Assembly: GCA_037976565.1 (NCBI GenBank)
Contig: CP137684.1
Coordinates: 16,337,243 to 16,401,242, forward strand
DNA from: Mesocentrotus franciscanus
Lineage: Eukaryota > Echinodermata > Echinoidea > Camarodonta > Strongylocentrotidae
DNA: 64,000 nucleotides
Direction: 5' to 3'
In this document: positions 10,570 to 22,146 of the stretch, piece after piece
How the letters are laid out: each line of letters opens with the position of its first letter
How positions within the stretch are numbered: the first letter of the stretch is position 1
Made by a program: the position numbers and the translations under genes
The notes under the pieces: generated by a model
Told to the model about the DNA's origin: nothing
The model's input: only the letters and a program-made list of their open reading frames with translations
Database searches by the model: none

Positions 10570-11600
10570 GCTTGAAATTAGGGGAAAAGGGGACACTTAT
10601 CAGAAAAGAAAAAAGAGCATGTGTCAAAGTACAAAGGGTAATTATCAGAGGTGAAAATGGGGCACTTCTTACACCCTCAAAAACAGGCACTCACCAGGGA
10701 TGAAAAAAATCACTCATGAGAATAGGAAATAGGAATTTGTCGACGGAAAAGGGGCCCCCATCAGATTTTGATAGGGGCATTTACAAGAGGTGAACAGGGG
10801 CACTTATGAAAAGGGGATAGGTCCCTTATTAATAAGAAAAGGGGCACGTATCATTGTTAAAAGGGAAATTATCAGAGGTGAAAAGAGGCACATATCGCAC
10901 CTGAAAAGGGGCACTTATGTAAATGAAAAAGGGGCATTTATAATAAAGGAAAATTTGCATTAGTTGAAATAGGCACCGATCAGATTTTAAAGGAGGCATT
11001 TATCGGAGGTGAAGGGGGCACTTATCTGAAGTGAAAAAGAGAAGGGTCATTTACCAGAGAAGGGGCACTTATGAGAAGGGGGAAGGGGGTTTTTTTTAAT
11101 AGGGCACTTATTAGGAAAAGGGGCACTTATTAGAAAGGAAAAGGGGCACATGTGAAAATATAAGGTGCGCGTATCCGAGTTAAAATGGGGGTAGTTATTA
11201 AAAGGGAAAGGGGCACTTTTCAAAGTAAAAGAGGCACCTCTCAGATTTGAATAGGGCGATTATCATTGGTGAAGGGGGCACTTATCAAAAGTGAAAAGAG
11301 GCACTTCTCGTACCTGAAAAGGTGCACTTACTAGAGATTAAAAAGGGCACTTATGAGAATGGAAAATGGACACTTATTGCAAGGAAAATGGGAACTTGTC
11401 GAAGTAAAAGGGGCACGTGTCCAAATAAAAGGGGCACTTATCAGAGTTGAAAAGGGGAAGGGGCACTTTTACAAATTAATAAGGGCACTTGTGAAAGTAA
11501 AGGGGCACTATTCCTATGTAAAAGGGGCACATCTTACAAAGTTAAAGGGGCACTTTTCTATGTAAAAAGGGGCACTGTTTGGGTGCTTGAAAAGTGGGAG
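10570..11600. repeat. Degenerate 'AAAAGGGGCACTTAT' tandem field, about 1 kb
   Basis: The word aaaaggggcacttat, or close variants (gaggcactt, ggggcacgt, gggcatttat), recurs some forty times with spacing of roughly 20-30 bases, separated by variable purine-rich filler such as cagaggtg. Units are strongly diverged but all in the same orientation. No open frame of note and no match to a family I know. Confidence 0.75.
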
Positions 11601-11782
11601 GGCACTGTGCCCCCCCCCGGAGGGCCGCCTCTGGTCCGCAGTAGTCCTGATAGGTACAAATTTGAATAGCCTTTCCATTAACAAGTCTAACTAAATGAAC
11701 AAAATTATTTTTTTAGTTTTAGTTTTCAAGAAGACTGAAATAATCGCATTTTTTTCTATTTTTTGTATTGCGACACTTTTCC

Positions 11783-11936
11783 ATTTTCCCCTAGTCTAGT
11801 TCTGGACCCTTTTATTGATTTTTTTATTTCTCGGGGATCGCGCCGTTCTCGGGATCGCGCCACCACACGGCTTAACGCGTATAGTCGGCGAATAAAAAAA
11901 TCAATAAAAGGGTCCAGGACTAGACTAATTTTCCCC
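11783..11936. mobile_element. Small inverted-repeat transposon with perfect 9-bp target duplication
   Basis: The element 11792-11927 has 37-base terminal inverted repeats (start TAGTCTAGT, one mismatch) around a 62-base GC-rich centre that itself holds a direct repeat of ctcggg(g)atcgcgcc. The 9-base word attttcccc is present immediately on both sides (11783-11791 and 11928-11936). A 9-bp duplication is the usual length for Mutator-like elements, so this is probably a MULE-type MITE. It has no coding capacity. Confidence 0.8.
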
Positions 11937-12246
11937 ATGTACTTGAACTCATAATGAAGTTGTAACAGTTTAAATTTTCAGTTCAATTACCCTCCTCTTA
12001 AACGGACAAACTGGAACCATAATCTTCATAATGATAATGATATTGACCATTATACAAAGGATGAACACGCTGTGCAAATATTCTGAAGTGTTGCTAGAAC
12101 AATACATGAAGGCATATAGTACATTATCGGTTCTAAGGGGCTTGGGGGCTCAACCCCTAACCCCCATAGAAAAAATATCGCTATATACATGTAGAAAACG
12201 TAGTTTGTGCTGAGTCTCTTTTCAAATCTCCTCCTCCAGAACAATA

Positions 12247-12248
12247 TC

Positions 12249-12278
<30 letters not shown>
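12247..12278. repeat. Short (CT)n/(TA)n microsatellite
   Basis: ctctctctctctctc runs directly into tatatatata. Confidence 0.8.
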
Positions 12279-12279
<1 letters not shown>

Positions 12280-12428
12280 ATAATAATTAACACAATTGAA
12301 ATAAAAATAAAAATAAAATTGAAACTGGTCATAGTGAAAAAGTGAACTCTCAAGGTTTTTTATTTCAATTGTTTTAATTATTATTTGTATATTGCCGTGA
12401 CGGAGGATTTTCCAAATTGAATTATTTG

Positions 12429-12431
<3 letters not shown>

Positions 12432-12472
<41 letters not shown>
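12432..12472. repeat. (TA)n microsatellite
   Basis: About twenty uninterrupted TA dinucleotides. Confidence 0.9.
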
Positions 12473-12476
<4 letters not shown>

Positions 12477-12479
12477 ACA

Positions 12480-14510
12480 ATATTCATCTAGAACCTTACA
12501 TTTCTGACAAGTTCCTATATCCCCCAAAATCCATAACCACGAATATGCCGACAGAAACTTTTACGAAGGAGCGTGACACGGGCCACCCATCCTAACCCCT
12601 CCATCACGCTACGCCCCTGCAAATATTACAAGGGTTTAAGAATGCACTACTTCGCACTTCGATGAGTGCTACTGGAAGTTTATCGACATGCCCCTTCTGT
12701 TACAAATATTGAACGATTAAAGTCCATGATGAAGAATGTTCCAAATATTGGGTCAATATAGGGGAGTAAAACGTGCGATATTCTGCGACGATATTTATGA
12801 TACCAATTTTCCTGATGATCTCGTTGCTACATAACTCAAATTTGATATGTGTAAGGCCAGATAACAAAAATGAAATGTTTCTCGTCCCCGCCCGCCTCCT
12901 TTTTTTTTTTACTATTTACTATTCAGGAAAAAAAGGGGGGGGGAAGCACCAAAGGAACAAAAAGCCTGTGATATACATTTTGTTTAAATAGCTTCTAAAG
13001 TGATACAAATCATTTGTTTTGTCATACATTGCATCAGTATACTCACATAGCACAATATCTATGAATAAATAGACTTGGCCAGCTATAATTAGCATGGCAG
13101 CCATCTTGAAAAAAAATTGCAAAACATTGCAAAATAGTAAATAGTAATGCCCTGCCTCCTCCTACTTTTAAAGTCCGGACGAGAAACACGTTATTTTTGT
13201 TATTTGGCCTAATGCTTTCTATTTCGTATCTCCAAATTCAGGACCGTGTACAAACTAGGGGTTCGGGGTTCGAGGGATTTAGTGGAAAATTATGTCATAT
13301 CAAACTAAAGACGGTTTAAATCTTTTTTTTTACTGTAACTTTGTATCTATTTTTTATTGTAAAAAGGCACCGAAATATGTAAGGGGACCCGAACCCCCAC
13401 AAAAAAAAGTTGTACGGGGTATGAACTTGTCGTTATCAGTGTTGTATCACTGGACTATTAATTTTATGTAAAATTCTATAAATGTCTATAACTTCAATTT
13501 TATTCGTCCAAATTATATAAATGGAAATGTTACAAGGAATTGATTTTACAAGCAATATACTATATATATTATCAACAAAAACAGTAATAATCGAAATATT
13601 TAAGTGATAAACATACATAGACGTCGACATAGACATAGACATCGGAGTGAAATTACACATAGCATGATTAATAACATTTATAAGAAATTGAAGGATAGTA
13701 ACGGATTAAAGGGAATACGTATGTATTGTTAATTTTCTTAATACTAGACGACAAAAACCTGAAACGGCCATATGCTATGTTTCTCACATCATCTCGGACC
13801 ACCTCTTGTAATGTTGCTAGCACGCCCGAAAAAAGCCTCGATATAAATTGGGATTTATTAGCAATAATTATATCACAGTATTGAATGACTGAAGTCCACA
13901 TGATGCACATTGTATTCAAACATCTAAGAGAATTGCATATTGACAACTCGCAATCGAGAAAGAGCTCTTTGCTGTGAAGTTATGTTCGACGAAGCTGCAA
14001 TTATAGGCTATACAAATATACAAATGAGTATAAATAATAACATTACGTTCTACATAACAACGTATTAAATTGCTTAAACTTTATACTAGTTAACAAATAA
14101 TAATGATAACACAGCAAAAACTGGAATATGGAAAAGGTAATATTACAATTAAATTTTCTATTTTAATCCTGAAAAAAATCGTAGTTTTCTCACTTCTTCC
14201 ATTTTGTTTTCAATCTACTAAAACTAAATTTAAATTGAAGATCGTATTATACATAATGCGTTAATATCCAACACAGATTTTTGAGATTTATTTCATATAA
14301 AAGTGGTTAACAGCAAGATATGCAGAACGGGAAATAATTGTCATTTATAACGTTGAATTGTAAAGTGCATTAATACAATAATAAGCAAAGAGGAGATTGC
14401 AAAGTGAAACCTGGAAAAAATAATTAATAGATGGGTGTCAAGTAAATTGATTGAAATATGGATGGACATTTTTTTTTAAGCGGATTAGGTATACTGAGGC
14501 ACATTTAAAC
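12480..14510. other. AT-rich intergenic DNA, nothing recognised
   Basis: No coding-like open frame, no inverted-repeat pair that I could align, and no pol III boxes. Confidence 0.35.
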
Positions 14511-14514
14511 ATAG

Positions 14515-14925
14515 TGTATAAATATAAATCAATTCAATTTAATTCAATTCAATTCATCTATTATCCAATTATTGGAAATTTGTTTGTTTGCATGTCAATA
14601 CAAAATAACAGATATATAAACATCAATAAGATACAAATGGATACATAATAATACAATTGATTATAGATAACACGAAATGCGATAGTACAAAATGCAGACT
14701 AAAATTCGATTCATAATTCAGACTAAGTAATTAAATTCAGTTCATAATCCAGATTAAATTCAATTCACAATTCATATTAAATTAAATTCATAGTTCAGAC
14801 CAAATCCATTTCATAATTCAGATCAAATTCAGTTCATAACTCAGATTAAATCCAATTCATAATCCAGATTAAACTCAATTCATAATTCAGATCAAATTCA
14901 ATTCATAATTCAGATCAAATAAGAC
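14515..14925. repeat. AATTC-rich tail and 25-30 bp tandem repeat
   Basis: An (AATTC)n stretch at 14530-14556 is followed by unique DNA and then, at 14700-14925, about nine units of a repeat reading like attcagatcaaattcaattc. The first part resembles the 3' tail of a minus-strand LINE (compare the + strand tail at 50868-50885). Confidence 0.6.
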
Positions 14926-15714
14926 AGGCCTGTACCATACGATAAAAGTAATACTTGGAACAAGAGGATATCCTATTTTCGATTATAAAAAATCATAAAG
15001 CTATTTATCATTTCATCAGCTTGGGAGCATTTAATTAAGACTATCAGAGCATAGAAACATAGGAATGTCAACAATTCTCAAATTAAGAGAGATTTTGCTT
15101 GATATTTCGACAGTAAGCAAAATTGAATTCTACATTGTTGTTTTATTAAGGTATATACTTGCGTATCTGACTAGAACTAAACCAAACCCTCCTCGTTCAA
15201 CAGCCTGATTGAGCTATGCACGAATGAGTTCAGAAACCTGCTTGTTCTGTACCTCAGAGATCTCAGCCTATTTCCTGACCTTAGAACTACATAATTATCA
15301 TTTAGGGGGTGACGACTGTTAAGATAAATCGATTTCGCCTTTTCAAGCACTCTGTTTCTACGTAATATATAGGTGATTAATCATAATTTACAATCCTACT
15401 TGGGTATATCTTACAACTTTTTTTCAACGTTTTTTTTTCTTCTTCTTCATTTTGGGCCCTCCTGCCTCTTGATTGTCCATACGAGGCCTATACAATTATG
15501 ACATAATACAGTGTATCAAGGCTGGCTATTCGGTCTAGTTATCACCTATTTTATCTTTCACAATCTTCAAATATCTCACCGAATTGATATGTTCGTAGGC
15601 CTACTTTTTATATTTCCTATTATTGTATATAATGTTAGTGGTATCAGCATTGTAATTACTTTATTACCTCGTCAATGATCATTTTCGGTCTTCGGAGAGC
15701 CTTGTTTCGGGATT

Positions 15715-15720
15715 TTTATT
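15715..15720 (-). terminator. Polyadenylation signal of the beta-propeller gene
   Basis: AATAAA read on the minus strand, 28 bases after the stop codon of the 295-residue frame. Confidence 0.6.
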
Positions 15721-15747
15721 CTGAAAGCCGAATTTGAGAATTTTGAT

Positions 15748-16635
15748 TCAAACTTTAACCCACTTTTTCTCTGGTTTCGTGTATGCGTTTTCGTAGATGA
15801 AAGCCTTCTTATAAACCAGGAGATCCTTGCCGTTACAGACGATCATCTGTCCTCGTGACGTAATCAATGGCGCGATCACAGGCCTGGTCAACTGCTTGAA
15901 CGTGATGGGTTCTTTGTACTTCAATCGACCGTCGATGGCGACTTCGTCAACCACCGCGATGGTGGGACTCGATGTTGTTTTGCTCTCCTGAAGAGAGCAA
16001 ACAAAGAGGGTGTCACTGACCGGGTCGACGGCACAGCGTGATTCAGCCCATTCCTTACGCTTCAACGTGCTCCTGATCTTCGCCGTTTCACCGTCCAGGA
16101 TAACGAACCCGTCTTCGCAGGCCTTGACGACCACGAGGCCTGACGTCGTCACCCGAATCTCTCCTCTGATCTCCTCGCCGTCGGACAGCGTCGCGGTTCG
16201 TAAGATTTCCCCTGTCGACGGATTCAAGAAGTGGACCTCGTTGCTGCCCCCGCACAGGTTCCCGGCCACGATCACGCCATCCTTGTCGACGTCGATGACC
16301 AGGGTGCACGGGGATGCGACACCGCTAACACGGATTTCCCCGACACGTTTCCCATTCTTAGCGTACACACCAATACATCCCGAAGGAGATTCGCTAGTAT
16401 AGAGTGTGCCATCCGGTGTCATAGCACAATCCATTACATCTCCCTGCAGAGGTTTCTTCGTTATCTTTTCGGTTTTGAGGTTGACGTCGTACACGAGTCC
16501 GCGCAGCGTATCGCCAACCAGGACAACGTCATCGCTAGCAACGCAGTAGAGACGTGGTGCTTTAATATTCGCAGGTAGCGAGATAAATTTTTCAAAGTCC
16601 CACGAACTGTGCTCTGTCGTGTAGTAATCTCCCAT
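15748..16635 (-). CDS. Single-exon beta-propeller-like protein, 295 aa
   Basis: An intact frame from ATG at 16635 to TGA at 15748. The start has A at -3 and G at +4, and a minus-strand AATAAA (15715-15720) lies 28 bases past the stop. The GC content is clearly higher than in the AT-rich surroundings, which supports real coding use. The protein shows repeated four-strand-like blocks: RLYCVASDDVVLVGD (about 28-42), CAMTPDGTLYTSESPSGCIG (about 69-88), CTLVIDVDKDGVIVAGN (about 109-125), RVTTSGLVVVK (about 160-170), CAVDPVSDTLFVCS (about 202-215) and ITSRGQMIVCNGKDLLVYK near the end. This is the pattern of an NHL/WD-type beta-propeller such as the C-terminal domain of TRIM2/3/71-like proteins. No RING, B-box or signal peptide is present. 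It could be a propeller-only TRIM relative or a retrocopy. Exact function unknown. Confidence 0.75.
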   Translation of the reverse strand: MGDYYTTEHSSWDFEKFISLPANIKAPRLYCVASDDVVLVGDTLRGLVYDVNLKTEKITKKPLQGDVMDCAMTPDGTLYTSESPSGCIGVYAKNGKRVGEIRVSGVASPCTLVIDVDKDGVIVAGNLCGGSNEVHFLNPSTGEILRTATLSDGEEIRGEIRVTTSGLVVVKACEDGFVILDGETAKIRSTLKRKEWAESRCAVDPVSDTLFVCSLQESKTTSSPTIAVVDEVAIDGRLKYKEPITFKQLTRPVIAPLITSRGQMIVCNGKDLLVYKKAFIYENAYTKPEKKWVKV

Positions 16636-16699
16636 CCTCCAACTTTCGCTGTTTTTCGACTTCGGCGAGATTCACTTTTCCTGAACCAGTGATTCACAA

Positions 16700-18380
16700 A
16701 ACTCTTAACCAGTACAATGCCAAATTCAATCCCCTAATCATCTAGCCATCTGCATAAAAACAAGTCTTATTAGCGACGTAGAATGATCACACAACCGTTT
16801 TAAACGAGCTTGTATTCGTAAACGTGGAAAGTTTTGCTCGAACGATGATATTCAGTTTTGTATGGTCGTGTGTGCATACCTTTATTTGCCCAATTGCACA
16901 TAAAGCAAATACATCTCTATTGCTTTTATTAGGTATAGACAAAGTTCAATTAGGGCTCTTTAGACTATCTCCTCAAATGGACTATAATACACCCTTTCAT
17001 AATGACCAAATACAGTGGCGTCTCCAGAGTATCTTTCAGAGGGGCCTCCTCGATCAGTACTTCCTTCGTTACGGCAGAGTGGGCGTGGCGCTGTATAAAA
17101 TGGGCGTGGCGTTTTGCAGAATGTCTGTGCGCTTGGCTAGAAAATTGTTACAAGTAAAAAGCAATTAATAAACAATTTTCACTTACCCACTTTCATTTTC
17201 TTCTGACGGGGGCGGGGGGGGGGGGCATTAACCCTTCGGGAATGTAGAACCTCAATTTTCATCTGCATGGAAAATGGGGGCAAAAAATGAATTTCGGACC
17301 TTTGCGTTAATTTGAATGCACGCAATTTGAATTTGATTAAATTGGCCTATATTTGATATAAACTGTCAGAAAACTCCTTTTCTTACTTATAGCATTATAT
17401 TTTTACCAATTCTATTAAGTTTTTCATCGATATTCAAAGCAATGAATGAATGGACTATTAAAGTTCAAAACTGTTTCAATAACTTCCAATTTTTCAGAAG
17501 ATGTTACCTTTCGTCCTGTATTCTTGAAAGGGCATATTATTTGTTTTGGATAATGTATGTGTGTGTGTGTGTGGGGGGGGGGCGGGGTAGCTCTCTTGCA
17601 CCATACGTTTGTTTTATATCACAATTGATTTCATTCCTTTTTTTTCATCGTAACTTTTGTATTACATAATTGAATTATATTATAGAAGAATTATTTGTAT
17701 TGTTTGTATATTTAATGAAATCAAAATAAAAAAATACGGAAAAAACAACGTTCATTTAATAAGACCCCCTTGGGGTCACGCTACAGCACGTTAATTGTGG
17801 GTTGAAGTGTAGATATAAATACGGGGGGGGGAAACATGCCGCTCGAAACGAATTGCCCAAACAAAAAAAACAAATAGAAACGACATAAAAGAGAGAAGAA
17901 AAAGAGGTGAAAGAGAACGCGAAAAAGAAGATGGATTGATAAGGGGAATACGTGGCAGTTCCCTAGCTCCACCCTAACCGAAACTTAAATGCTACATCTA
18001 ATCAGGGAGGTGAGACATCTCACCTCCCTGCCTTTACATAGACTAGTACCATTATCATGAATTGTTTTAAAGTAGACTAAAGCATGGAATAAAATATATA
18101 CATATTACGTCAACACTAATATGTGTAATAATCCAAACAAAGAATTTCCTGTTTGAAGGTGGCACATTTACGCATGGATATAAAGATAAATACCGTGTTC
18201 AGAAAGTTCATTTCGCCCTTTTCTGCCAACTCAACTGCGCATATGACTACTTTAGTAATAACGCCAACTGTTGCCAACCAAATGTATATGTACTGCATGT
18301 ATACTAATGCATCCAGGCTGCAGAAATTGACCACATGTTTTGCTGGGCTGAGATACCAGGTCAAACGTTGAAAAAGAGGA
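16700..18380. other. Intergenic DNA with homopolymer tracts, nothing recognised
   Basis: G-runs occur near 17210-17226, 17572-17582 and 17824, and a short GT run near 17555. No convincing gene, RNA or paired repeat was seen. Confidence 0.35.
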
Positions 18381-18382
18381 AT

Positions 18383-19155
18383 TTAAAGCCCAAGTCCACT
18401 CTAAAAATAACTTGCCTTTAATAGAACCAGAAAAATCAGACAAACCAATCAAAAAAGTTTGAGCAAAATCGGATAACTAATAAGAAAGTTATGAATTTTT
18501 GAAAAAGTATGGAAAACTAAAAAACAATGGAAATCACTACACAAATTGCCAATTTGGTTATCAGTTTGTGACGTCATGTCCTCACTACTTATCAATTGCT
18601 TTATATAGTTTAATCCCATTAATTTCCTTTTATTCCCAAAACTTGATTTCCCATGCCTTTGCCCAGGTTATATGATTTGTATCATATTGCGTGCATGACA
18701 TTTCCCAAAATCTTTTATAAATTTTGAAGAATTGATACTATTTTCTGAATATTGTATTTCATAATTATTGATTTTTATATAAATAGTTTATCAAAATTCA
18801 AATTTTTCATGATTTAACTGGAAAAAATTACTCTATATAAGTGCATCCACACAAAAACATATTACTATCAATCTAACTTGGATGCTGGTGTGAAGAAATA
18901 AGATTCTTAGGGGAAAATAGGAAATTTATATTATCAATATAAAGAAAATAATTAGTGGATAGTGAGGACCATACGTCACAGACTCATGAGTGAGTTGCCA
19001 ATTTGTGTAGTGATTTTCAAAGTTTTTCATGTCATTAAAAATTCATAACTTTCTTATTAGTTATCCGATTTTGCTCAAACTTTTTTTGATTGGTTTGTCT
19101 GATTTTTCTGGTTCTATTGAAAGTAAGTTATTTTTGGAGTGGACTTGGGCTTTAA
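18383..19155. mobile_element. TTAA-flanked element family F, about 770 bp with long inverted ends
   Basis: It begins TTAAAGCCCAAGTCCACTC and ends GAGTGGACTTGGGCTTTAA. Inverted ends extend about 120 bases (containing aaccagaaaaatcagac, aaccaatc, gagcaaaatcggataacta and aataagaaagttatgaatt). The interior is AT-rich with no transposase. It is a non-autonomous TTAA-specific element of the piggyBac or Kolobok kind. Related, more decayed copies are at 3436-4080 and 60806-61270. Confidence 0.78.
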
Positions 19156-19183
19156 AGGTCTTTAAACCTCGGACGTTTAAAGA

Positions 19184-19465
19184 TGGCGCCCAACAAGAAC
19201 AATAGTAGCGTGGAGAAGGAAAGACGACTGGCCAGAAAATTCGCCAGACATGAACCCCATCGAGAAAATATGGTCTATTATGAAAGAAAAAGTATTTGAA
19301 ACGATAAAACAAAACAATAACTCAACTTGAAGAGAGGATCCGGCGAGTAAGAAAAAGCCTGCATGGACATGAAGCAGGACCTTCTTGCGTAATTAGTGGA
19401 TGATAACTGGACCAAGCGTGTTTCACAGGTGATCGACCACCAAGGAAAGATAAATTTCAAATAAA
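19184..19465 (+). pseudogene. Tc1/mariner transposase C-terminal fragment
   Basis: Reading from 19229 gives WPENSPDMNPIEKIWSIMKE, the signature of the last catalytic block of Tc1-type DDE transposases (SPDLNPIENLW in the family). A DGAP-like remnant lies just upstream in another frame (19183-19191). Downstream, after a stop at 19328, other frames continue with basic, family-like sequence (LEERIRRVRKSL; then NWTKRVSQVIDHQGKINFK). The frame is broken by at least one stop and two frame changes and most of the catalytic domain is missing, so it is a dead relic. It abuts the right end of the TTAA element. Confidence 0.75.
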
Positions 19466-20195
19466 TTGGTAAATGAAATCTCTAATAATGCTTAGAAATG
19501 AAAAAATAATAAAATAACCTGAAATACATGGTGCAAATAATGTTTTAAACACAATAAAACGCTTTTCTGCTCTATGCTATCACCGCACTAGTGCCCCTTT
19601 ATAAAGGGACACTACACCGAACCATCCTAGGTATTTATCCTAGGTATATACGAAAATCGGCACTAAATCGATTGACTACAGTAAAGAGATGCGCTTGAAA
19701 TGTTTGAAAATCATCTGTATTAAAATCATAGAGATGACATCAGGGGCGCCGGAAGTGGGGCAAAACGCATTTCGCCCCCCAAAAAACCACCAAAAAAAAG
19801 CAGTAAAGGAGTAAAAATGATTTGTATTTTTTAACCAAAAATAAAATAAAAAATGAATTGAATCACACAAAAATTACATTCCATTCAAAGAAAAGGAGTG
19901 TAAACAGGAATTAAACTTCTTATAAATTCCTCATGCCCCTATATTTAACAATTAATGGAGGATTTTCAAATAGCGTTACGTGCATATCGTGAAAATATGT
20001 GAGAGGATGGAAAGCGTGTGTGTTTTTTATGATAGGAGTGAAAAGTTATGAGCCCCTGAACACTGGCGTACTGATGGGGGCAGTTACCCCCCAAATAAAA
20101 TTCACACGTCGTTAATTTCTTATTCGATACCAGTAATATACAAATGTTGCTAAAATGATATGATTTTTCCGGATTTTTTCTCAAAGTATCAAAAT

Positions 20196-20760
20196 ATGCT
20201 CATCTGACCGTAATTAACTGCCTAAACTCCTGAGCTCACGGGCGCTCCGCCCCCTGGACCCCACCAAGGGGCCTAAGGCGGGCCTCTGGATGCTCATCTG
20301 ACCGTAATTAAATATCTAAAACCCCTAAGCTTCCGGGGGCTCTGCCCCCTGGACCCCACCAAAAGCCCTAAGAAGAGCCCCTGGATGCTCATCTGACCGT
20401 AATTAAATACCTAAAAGCCCTGAGCTTCATGGGGCTCAGCCCCCTGGACCCCCCGCCAATTAGTGACCTGCCAGTGTCACAAATAAGGTATCAAAATATG
20501 CTCATCTGACCGTAATTAAATGCCTAAAACCCCTGAGCTTCCGGGGCTCCGCCCCTGGACCCCTCCAGGGGCCCTTTGACGGCCCCTGAATGCTCATCTG
20601 ACCATAATTAAATGCCTAAAACCACTGAGTTTCAGGGGGCTCAGCCCCCTGGACCCCATGCCAATTAGTTACCTGCCAGTGTCACAAAGAAGGTATCTAA
20701 ATATGCTTATCTGACCGTAATTTACTGCCTAAAACCCCAAAGTTTCCCTCCGCCCCTTGA
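20196..20760 (+). repeat. Tandem array of 92-95 and 113-bp units
   Basis: Six copies of gctcatctgaccgtaatta start at about 20198, 20292, 20387, 20500, 20592 and 20705. Each is followed by cctaaaacccctgag and a GC-rich block (ccgccccctggaccccacc). The two 113-bp units carry an extra segment including cctgccagtgtcacaaa, so the array has a mixed short/short/long order. No open frame is conserved. Confidence 0.85.
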
Positions 20761-21153
20761 CCTTTTTGCTCATTAGGCCACTGCCCCTGAAAGGTGAGCC
20801 CCCTGGAATGTTTGCCCCCCAATCCCAAACTGCTTCCGGCGCGCCTGGATGACATCCCTATGATTAAAATGCACTACTAATGGTGAGGGGGAATTAAATA
20901 TACTAAATCTTGCACAGTAGCACTTCGCTGAGACAGGTGAGCCAACTCTGAACTCGAAAGCAGGAGTCTGGAAAGACAGAGCCAAAAACATCAGTAAAAG
21001 TGAGCCTAGATCTAAAGTTCGAAAAGATGAACATCAAAGAAGGAACGCCGTGGCGCAGATAATCTGTCAAGATTGAAGAGCGCCATCTTAAACGCCAACA
21101 ACAACAACAACCCTTAACCATCGCCAGTTTATTTTGTTTGGCCTAAAGTTTAG

Positions 21154-21247
21154 TGACGTCATCAAGCGTGAGAAGAAGCAGATTAGCGATGCACGTAGAG
21201 TCTCGCATCCTTCAATGGAATATCCCCGTTCCTCTTCCGGTGACGTC
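21154..21247 (+). promoter_or_regulatory. Promoter-like cluster: CRE and composite ETS/CRE site
   Basis: A perfect CRE palindrome TGACGTCA is at 21154-21161, and CTTCCGGTGACGTC (ETS site fused to a CRE half) is at 21234-21247. A YY1-like word (gcgccatctt) lies near 21080. Such ETS/CRE arrangements are typical of TATA-less animal promoters. The patch is less AT-rich than its surroundings and a strong splice donor follows at 21459. Use as a promoter is inference. Confidence 0.45.
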
Positions 21248-21458
21248 GCTATTCAGTTACCTGGAATTTCCTGGAAACTTTTCATCGAATTTCCGGTATG
21301 GAAAATCGAGCCACTGCCATGACCATACAGACAACCTGCATAATTTCGCACGGCCGCTACAGCAACTCTGCGTCAGAATTACTGTTCTTGCTCTATCTGC
21401 ACGTTTCAAAGTGGCATTTTGGAACCGGTTAACGAAGGAAAATCAAAATACAGTCGAG
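21241..21458 (+). other. Possible untranslated first exon of the Tel-like gene
   Basis: The sequence runs from the ETS/CRE cluster to cagtcgag|gtaagt, a near-perfect 5' splice site at 21459. No long frame with a good start continues through it, so it would be 5' UTR. The next + strand coding exon with a matching need for a 5' partner is the exon at 51404, whose first 168 bases are untranslated. The 5' boundary is unknown and the link is a guess across 30 kb. Confidence 0.3.
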
Positions 21459-21636
21459 GTAAGTCGCTCGATTATGTATGTATGGGACTGAACACAATGA
21501 ACCTTGCTGAGATACTGTAGCCTGAGTGTAGGCTATGCCTGAACAACAGTGCTGTGACTGAGCTGTGTAGTATGACTAGTATGACTATGAGCAGATGAGT
21601 AGTAGACCTAATGACTGTGAATCGTGATAGCTATTA

Positions 21637-21822
21637 TACAAATAGTGAATGGCCATGACATGAGTGCAATGGTACAAGATTTTGCACGAAGTGAAAGATA
21701 AGACTCTAAGAGATGCTCTATTCAACGAGGCGCAGCCAAGTTGAATGGAGCGACTCATCTTTCACCGAATGCAAAATATTGTTCCATTGCACGAATAAAG
21801 ACCATTCACTATTTGTTTTATA
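21637..21822. repeat. Foldback repeat, about 186 bp
   Basis: Left arm acaaatagtgaatggccat ... gtgcaatggtacaa pairs with right arm ttgttccattgcac ... gaccattcactatttgt. The short centre reads aagagatgctctattcaacg. It lies 180 bases after the putative splice donor. Confidence 0.65.
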
Positions 21823-22050
21823 CAACACCTCGGACTTTAACGAGATTAAAACAATTTTTTTTAACGAACAGTTTTCCTAGGCCTAAATCTCAGCGATTTT
21901 GTTTGGTTTTTATTGAAGAAATTGCCGATTATATCATAGTGAACGCGCACTCTTATTATAAGCATGCAGGCAGCAAACCATGCGCGCACCATGCGCATAC
22001 ATGTACCATGCTTTATGTTTATTGTTACGCGGAGTGCAATTTCTGTTAAT

Positions 22051-22146
22051 CCTTTCGAATTCGCACCATTGCACGGTGACTTCACTTACCTCACAATATA
22101 CTTTGCACATCGTTAGTGACGTCAGCGTGCAATGGTGCGAAAGGAT
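22051..22146. repeat. Foldback repeat, about 96 bp
   Basis: atcctttcgaattcgcaccattgcacg pairs with cgtgcaatggtgcgaaaggat, apart from a 4-base interruption in the left arm. It shares the word for gcaatgg/ccattgc with the neighbouring foldback. Confidence 0.65.
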
